Shown piece after piece: positions 22,312 to 25,948 of a stretch of 25,948 nucleotides of DNA. The position numbers and the translations under genes are program-made. Under the pieces are notes generated by a model. It had not been told where the DNA came from. It was given only the letters and a program-made list of their open reading frames with translations, and searched no databases. The DNA comes from JANRKG01 sp033763635 (lineage in GTDB: Bacteria; Cyanobacteriota; Cyanobacteriia; GCF-001939115), in the NCBI GenBank assembly GCA_033763635.1, contig JANRKG010000348.1:1-25948 (forward strand), in the 5' to 3' direction. How positions within the stretch are numbered: position 1 is the stretch's first letter; each line of letters opens with the position of its first letter.

Positions 22312-23400
22312 ATGAATCTCCCTTATCAAGGCGCGATCGGTCCACTAAAAATGACAGTCCTCGTTACACTGATGGGCATTGTGTTGCAAGCCTGCAATCC
22401 AGCAGAGCAACCTCCCCAGGCAACGAACGAATCAACCCTGGTCAGCCAACCTGCGAATCCGGGGGTGAATCCGGAAACGAAAGGCATCACCATTGACGGC
22501 TCCAGTACGGTCTTTCCCATTACGGAGGCGATTGTCGGAGACTACCAGCGCATGGAGCGCAAGGCCGCGAAGGTTGATGTTGCTTTCTCTGGAACTGGCG
22601 GAGGATTCAAAAAGTTTTGTGCTGGAGAAACGGACATTAACAACGCTTCCCGTCCCATTTCAGAGCAGGAAATGGCAGCTTGTAAGCAAGCAGGAGTTAC
22701 CTATATCGAATTGCCAATTGCCTTTGATGCCCTGACCCTGGTGATTCATCCCAAGAACACCTGGGCGAAGGATATTACCGTGGAAGAACTGAAGAAGATC
22801 TGGGAACCAGCCGCAGAGGGTAAAATCACAACCTGGCAACAGGTGCGGGCAGAGTGGCCCGATCGCCCCTTGAAACTCTTTGGCCCTGGCAAAGAATCAG
22901 GAACTTTTGACTACTTTACAGAAGCGATCGTTGGGAAAGCCAAGGCCAGCCGGAGCGACTACACGGCGAGTGAAGATGATACGACCCTCGTGAAAGGTGT
23001 TGCCAGTGATGAAAATGCCCTGGGTTATTTTGGCTTCGCCTATTATGAAGCGAGTCTCAATCGGCTGAAGCCTTTATCCCTGGACAGCGGTAAGGGTCCG
23101 GTGCTCCCTGCCAGGGAAACAGTAAGGGATGGAAGCTACCAGCCCCTTTCTCGCCCCCTCTTCATCTACGTCAATGCGAAAGCGGTTGTAGGAAGGCCGG
23201 AGCTAAAAGCATTTGTAGAATACTACCTGCAAAATGCAGAACGTTATGTGAAACAGGTAGGCTATATTCCTTTGGATGATGAAGTGTATCGGATTGGACT
23301 GGCCCATCTGCAAGAAAACCGGACTGGGACTGCTTTTGGCGGACGCGCTCAGATTAGCCTCAAGTTAGAGGAACTACTGCAAAAGGAAAAGCAGTTTTAG
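22312..23400 (+). CDS. Phosphate-binding lipoprotein, PstS/SphX-like
   Basis: A 362-residue substrate-binding lipoprotein of a phosphate-type ABC importer. The signal peptide ends in a lipobox (VLQAC, Cys28), followed by a Pro/Gln/Asn-rich linker. The binding domain shows the PstS family segments ITIDGSSTVFPITEAI (phosphate contacts around SST), VAFSGTGGGFKKFCAGETDINNASRPI, ALTLVIHPKNTWA, ELKKIWEP and GPGKESGTFDYFTEAI. The arrangement with N-terminal DGSST and GKESGT matches cyanobacterial SphX and PstS homologues. No pstCAB genes accompany it, as is often true of sphX. It is divergent from an arsenite-type ArsR, so arsenate/phosphate discrimination or scavenging is a reasonable hypothesis. 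The start ATG has AGG about ten bases upstream. The family is certain; ligand specificity is not. Confidence 0.9.
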   Translation: MNLPYQGAIGPLKMTVLVTLMGIVLQACNPAEQPPQATNESTLVSQPANPGVNPETKGITIDGSSTVFPITEAIVGDYQRMERKAAKVDVAFSGTGGGFKKFCAGETDINNASRPISEQEMAACKQAGVTYIELPIAFDALTLVIHPKNTWAKDITVEELKKIWEPAAEGKITTWQQVRAEWPDRPLKLFGPGKESGTFDYFTEAIVGKAKASRSDYTASEDDTTLVKGVASDENALGYFGFAYYEASLNRLKPLSLDSGKGPVLPARETVRDGSYQPLSRPLFIYVNAKAVVGRPELKAFVEYYLQNAERYVKQVGYIPLDDEVYRIGLAHLQENRTGTAFGGRAQISLKLEELLQKEKQF

Positions 23401-23466
23401 GGGAAAGCAGAAGAATAAGGCAGAAGGCAGAGGGAAACGAAAAGAGGTGAAGTTAGATTACCGTCT

Positions 23467-23575
23467 AATCTCCTCCTGAGAGGGGTGCCCGAAGGGCGGG
23501 GTGGGTTAGGGGGCAAGCGATCCAGTGGCTTTTTGCGAACACGCAACCCACCCCTCCCCCTCCCAGGAGGGGATT
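23467..23575. repeat. Inverted-end repeat element, copy B
   Basis: About 109 bp, same orientation as the copy at 2316-2440. The left end AATCTCCTCCTGAGAGGGG is followed by TGCCCGAAGGGCGGGGTGGGTT. The right end contains CAACCCACCCCTCC and CCCTCCCAGGAGGGGATT. The ends match copy A closely, while the internal part differs and lacks the central GATTCAGC dyad. It lies between the phosphate-binding protein gene and the receiver gene, which converge on it. Confidence 0.75.
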
Positions 23576-23641
23576 AAGCAGGAATCTGGATGGGACTATA
23601 AAGGTGGGATGATCTTCCCTTCTGACCTCTGCCTGATTCCC

Positions 23642-24100
23642 TCAATTGCCTACAACCCTGGCATCCCTGGCATCCCGGATGGAGCCGAACGATCGAGAAT
23701 ATTCTCGAACATGGGAAGGTCCTATTTGCAACAATCGATTGATTTGCTGCACTAATTCCTGCGGCGGTGTCCCTTTACAGAAACAGGCATCGGCTTGGGG
23801 GCAGATCAGGGGAATATCCTGTAGGACATCCGGGGTGAAGTAGGAAGAGATCAAAACCAGGATTGGGGAACGGGGGAATTGTTCTTTCACTTTGCGGATG
23901 ATATCGGGACCGTCAGTTTCTTTTTGATAGCGTCGAGGGGGCATCGAAAAGTCAATAAGGGCTAAATCGAAGCGATCGGCCTCTCGAAGAAATCGATCCG
24001 TATCCGTAAAGCTGGTGGCAGTATGACCGTACTGTTGCAGAAAATGGGTCATTGAAAAGCACCAGGCATCATTATCATCCACAATTGCAAGATAAGCCAT
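23642..24100 (-). CDS. Stand-alone response-regulator receiver protein
   Basis: A 152-residue CheY-like receiver domain with no output domain. Residues expected for phosphorylation are present: the acidic pair D8/D9 in AIVDDND, phospho-acceptor D50 in LALIDFSMPP, a Ser at the Thr/Ser position in LVLISSY and K109 in CFCKGTPP. An insert after the phospho-site (RRYQKETDG) is longer than usual, as in some CheY-like proteins. The last 20 residues (SIRDARDARVVGN) are low-complexity, encoded by a short GATGCCAGG direct repeat, and may be a variable tail. The gene is divergent from the Cache-HAMP sensor 485 bases away, so the pair may form a two-component module. Start ATG at 24100; ribosome binding site weak. 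Confidence 0.85.
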   Translation of the reverse strand: MAYLAIVDDNDAWCFSMTHFLQQYGHTATSFTDTDRFLREADRFDLALIDFSMPPRRYQKETDGPDIIRKVKEQFPRSPILVLISSYFTPDVLQDIPLICPQADACFCKGTPPQELVQQINRLLQIGPSHVREYSRSFGSIRDARDARVVGN

Positions 24101-24317
24101 GAATCCAAGAACAAACGCTGTTGTTCAAACAGAGAACGAGTTAGTGACTGTTGTAATTCACTTTTTAGCAATAAGGAACCGTCTTAAGAAGGAGTTCGGA
24201 ATTCTGATGACTCAAATGTACTATTGACCCTAACAGGTGAACAAATCTAAAGCTCACCATTAGGTGCTTAAAATTTTCAAAAATCTTTAAGAATTACGGG
24301 CAACAATTTCTTAAATC

Positions 24318-24352
24318 CGGTTCTGTATGAACCGAACGAAGGTTCTTTTTTT
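24318..24352 (+). terminator. Attenuator-like terminator upstream of the sensor gene
   Basis: Three segments can pair in two exclusive ways. CGGTTC (24318-24323) pairs with GAACCG (24329-24334) around a 5-base loop. GAACC (24329-24333) can instead pair with GGTTC (24341-24345), which is followed directly by seven T (24346-24352). The second form is a short intrinsic terminator. No plus-strand gene lies between the convergent repeat at 23467 and this site, so it most likely sits in the untranslated leader of the sensor gene or ends a small RNA. Confidence 0.5.
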
Positions 24353-24409
24353 ACATAAACACCCTGAGTAATTACTCAATCTACATAAAAATTCGACTGG
24401 AAAACCCTT

Positions 24410-24426
24410 ATCCTAATTTTTAGGAT
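24410..24426. promoter_or_regulatory. 7-bp hairpin in the sensor leader
   Basis: ATCCTAA (24410-24416) and TTAGGAT (24420-24426) are perfectly complementary around TTT. The stem is AT-rich and could be either an operator-like dyad or a leader hairpin. Confidence 0.3.
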
Positions 24427-24585
24427 TCAGTAGAAAATCAGCATGCATCGTAATGAGTCCCATGAAACAACTTTCAGTGTTAATGTCCTGGTCTTGAAGC
24501 GGTACAAGAATATTCCTGAGATGATTCAGCAGGAATAGAAGACTTTCTTGGGCCAATGCGAGCCACTGTGTAAATAGCGTTTCCT

Positions 24586-25948
24586 ATGGATGACTTCGGC
24601 CAGCAATCCAGTAGCAACTCCTTGATGCGGCGTTTCTTACGAGGCGTTAAATTTACAAAAGCGAATCGCCCCCCTCATTCCCAACCTGGCATCCTGACCC
24701 CAAAATTTCATCTCCATACCACCCTGGTCGTTCCGTTCGTTTTACAAATCATGTTGGCGGTCGGATTGGTTGGCTACCTCTCCTTTAGAAATGGACAGAA
24801 AGCAGTTCGTGACCTGGCAAATCAGTTGCAACTGGAATTGAGTGAACGGGTGAGCCAGCATCTCAATCAATACCTGGAAACTCCACGTCAGGTGAATGAG
24901 ATAAATTTGGGAGCCGCTCAATTCGGCATTTTGAATCTCAAAAACCTGGATGAAACAGGTCGCTACTTCTGGAAGCAAATGACTGTTTTTAGACACCTGA
25001 GTTATATCAACTTTGGCAGTAAAACAGGGGAATTTGTCGGGGTTGGGCGAGAAAATGATGGTAGCCTCTATCTGGAAATCATGCCCAGGAAAAGCGTGGG
25101 GCAGTACAGACGATATGCCCTGGATTCTCAGGGAAAACGGACCCGGTTGTTGAATCTCCAGGACTTTTCATTTCAACAAGATGCCTGGTATGCCAATGCA
25201 GTGACAGCGAGAAAACCTGTCTGGAGTTCGATTTACCCGTGGAGCGATCGTCCCGAAATTCTGTCAATCTCCTCCAGCTACCCTGTCTATACCGCAGACA
25301 ATCAATTGGTCGGGGTACTGGGAATTGATTTCATCCTGGCTCAAATTAGTGAGTTTTTAAAACACTTAAACATTAATCCCAGTAACAAAGTTTTTATTAT
25401 TGAACGAAATGGATTGTTGGTTGCCAGTTCTAGCCAGGAACGTCCCTACAGTTTGGTCAATGGTAAAACTGAGCGGTTGAATGTTTTACAGAGTCAGGAT
25501 GAATTAATTCGCAGCACTTCCGAATATGTGACCGAGCAATTAGGAGCTTTCGATCAAATTCAGTCACCCCAAATTTTAGACTTCACCCGGCAAGGGGAGC
25601 GGAAACTGGTTCGAGTCACTCCCTGGCAAGATGCAATGGGGTTGGACTGGCTCATCGTGATTGTGGTGCCTGAATCCAGCTTTATGGCCCAAATTCACAT
25701 CAATAATCAGCGGACTGTTTTCCTGTGTGTTGTCGCTTTGATCGTGGCGATCGTCGTTGGCATCTTCACCACTCGCCTAATTACCCAACCCATTTTACGC
25801 CTGACCCAGGCAGCACAAGCCCTGACGACAGGGAACTTACAGTACTTGTTTAAGCAGTCTTCTTTAATTAAGATTGATGAAATTGAAACTTTAGAACACT
25901 CGTTCGATCAGATGGCGGAACAGGTACAGCAATCCCTGGCGGATCTGA
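24586..25948 (+). CDS. Cache-HAMP membrane sensor, 3' end beyond the window
   Basis: The N-terminal 454 residues of a transmembrane sensor. Order: a cytoplasmic tail, membrane helix 1 (about 45-67), an extracytoplasmic double-Cache domain (about 80-365) with the typical DAWYANAVTARKPVWSSIY and YPVYTADNQLVGVLGIDF segments, membrane helix 2 (about 377-397), and a HAMP linker from TTRLITQPILRLTQAAQAL to the window end. The output domain is not visible and could be a histidine kinase, guanylate cyclase or diguanylate cyclase. The divergent stand-alone receiver gene favours a kinase. A start at the ATG at 24586 gives a 44-residue tail; a second ATG at 24625 is possible, and neither has a strong ribosome binding site. 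The frame is open to the last base. The Cache ligand is unknown; such domains bind amino acids or other small molecules. Confidence 0.85.
   Translation, partial: MDDFGQQSSSNSLMRRFLRGVKFTKANRPPHSQPGILTPKFHLHTTLVVPFVLQIMLAVGLVGYLSFRNGQKAVRDLANQLQLELSERVSQHLNQYLETPRQVNEINLGAAQFGILNLKNLDETGRYFWKQMTVFRHLSYINFGSKTGEFVGVGRENDGSLYLEIMPRKSVGQYRRYALDSQGKRTRLLNLQDFSFQQDAWYANAVTARKPVWSSIYPWSDRPEILSISSSYPVYTADNQLVGVLGIDFILAQISEFLKHLNINPSNKVFIIERNGLLVASSSQERPYSLVNGKTERLNVLQSQDELIRSTSEYVTEQLGAFDQIQSPQILDFTRQGERKLVRVTPWQDAMGLDWLIVIVVPESSFMAQIHINNQRTVFLCVVALIVAIVVGIFTTRLITQPILRLTQAAQALTTGNLQYLFKQSSLIKIDEIETLEHSFDQMAEQVQQSLADL

Larger units (their letters stand above)
24101..24585. other. Divergent intergenic region between receiver and sensor genes
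   Basis: A 485-bp AT-rich region. It contains an attenuator-like structure (24318-24352), a 7-bp hairpin (24410-24426) and, upstream, GGTGA (24236-24240), TCACC (24254-24258) and GGTG (24263-24266) segments that can pair in two alternative ways. A 42-codon plus-strand ORF (24099-24227) overlapping the receiver start has no ribosome binding site and is not called as a gene. Promoters for both flanking genes must lie here, but I could not place them reliably. Confidence 0.45.

Noticed and set aside
24099..24227. 42-codon plus-strand ORF starting on top of the receiver start codon
   Set aside because: No ribosome binding site, no recognisable features, and composition like the surrounding non-coding DNA. 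The internal AAGGAG followed by a six-codon ORF is too short and badly spaced.

Overview
The window looks like a chromosomal segment of a cyanobacterium. The evidence is the frequent GCGATCGC (HIP1) octamers and GATCG-rich codon use, a cyanobacterial-type cyanate transporter plus cyanase operon, a periplasmic sulfate-binding protein of the SbpA type, a small ssl1498/Psb34-like photosystem II-associated protein, and dispersed GC-rich repeats typical of filamentous cyanobacteria. I cannot fix the genus. No rRNA, tRNA, CRISPR array, transposase or prophage gene was seen.

Layout. (1) 1-2283, plus strand: the end of a cyanate-uptake and degradation operon: permease (5' end cut off by the window), ATPase, cyanase, and a 44-residue membrane-like small ORF directly after cyanase. 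(2) 2316-2440: a repeat with inverted ends, the first of two copies in the window. (3) 2486-6643: a lipoprotein histidine phosphatase, then SbpA and a secreted two-domain rhodanese transcribed divergently from a 375-bp region that holds a perfect 9-bp dyad. A 78-residue proline-rich small protein follows the rhodanese. (4) 6688-11855, minus strand: a tight four-gene set, namely a small membrane protein, an asparagine-synthetase-like protein without the glutaminase cysteine, a PLP-decarboxylase-fold protein without the Schiff-base lysine, and a zinc-ribbon/membrane protein whose C-terminal part resembles a TOPRIM domain. (5) 12050-13817, minus strand: the Psb34-like gene with its terminator, a SAM methyltransferase and a secreted protein of unknown function. 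(6) 13886-21656, minus strand: a five-gene SWIM, DUF5691-type, MoxR ATPase, DUF5682-type and VWA-domain cluster, with an ArsR-type regulator 64 bp upstream in the same direction. (7) 22312-23400, plus strand: a PstS/SphX-like phosphate-binding lipoprotein, divergent from arsR. (8) 23467-25948: the second repeat copy, a stand-alone receiver protein, and a divergent Cache-HAMP sensor that runs off the window, with an attenuator-like structure upstream of the sensor.

How the genes fit together. The left part concerns uptake of cyanate and sulfate and handling of sulfane sulfur, with a phosphate or arsenate link at the right. The MoxR/VWA cluster resembles known MoxR-VWA chaperone-like sets (the E. 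coli yehLMPQ genes are the closest I recall). Its substrate is unknown. The four-gene operon at 6688-11855 is the strongest candidate for something undescribed: two members keep the fold of well-known enzymes while losing their canonical catalytic residues, and a third carries an unusual TOPRIM-like segment on a membrane protein.
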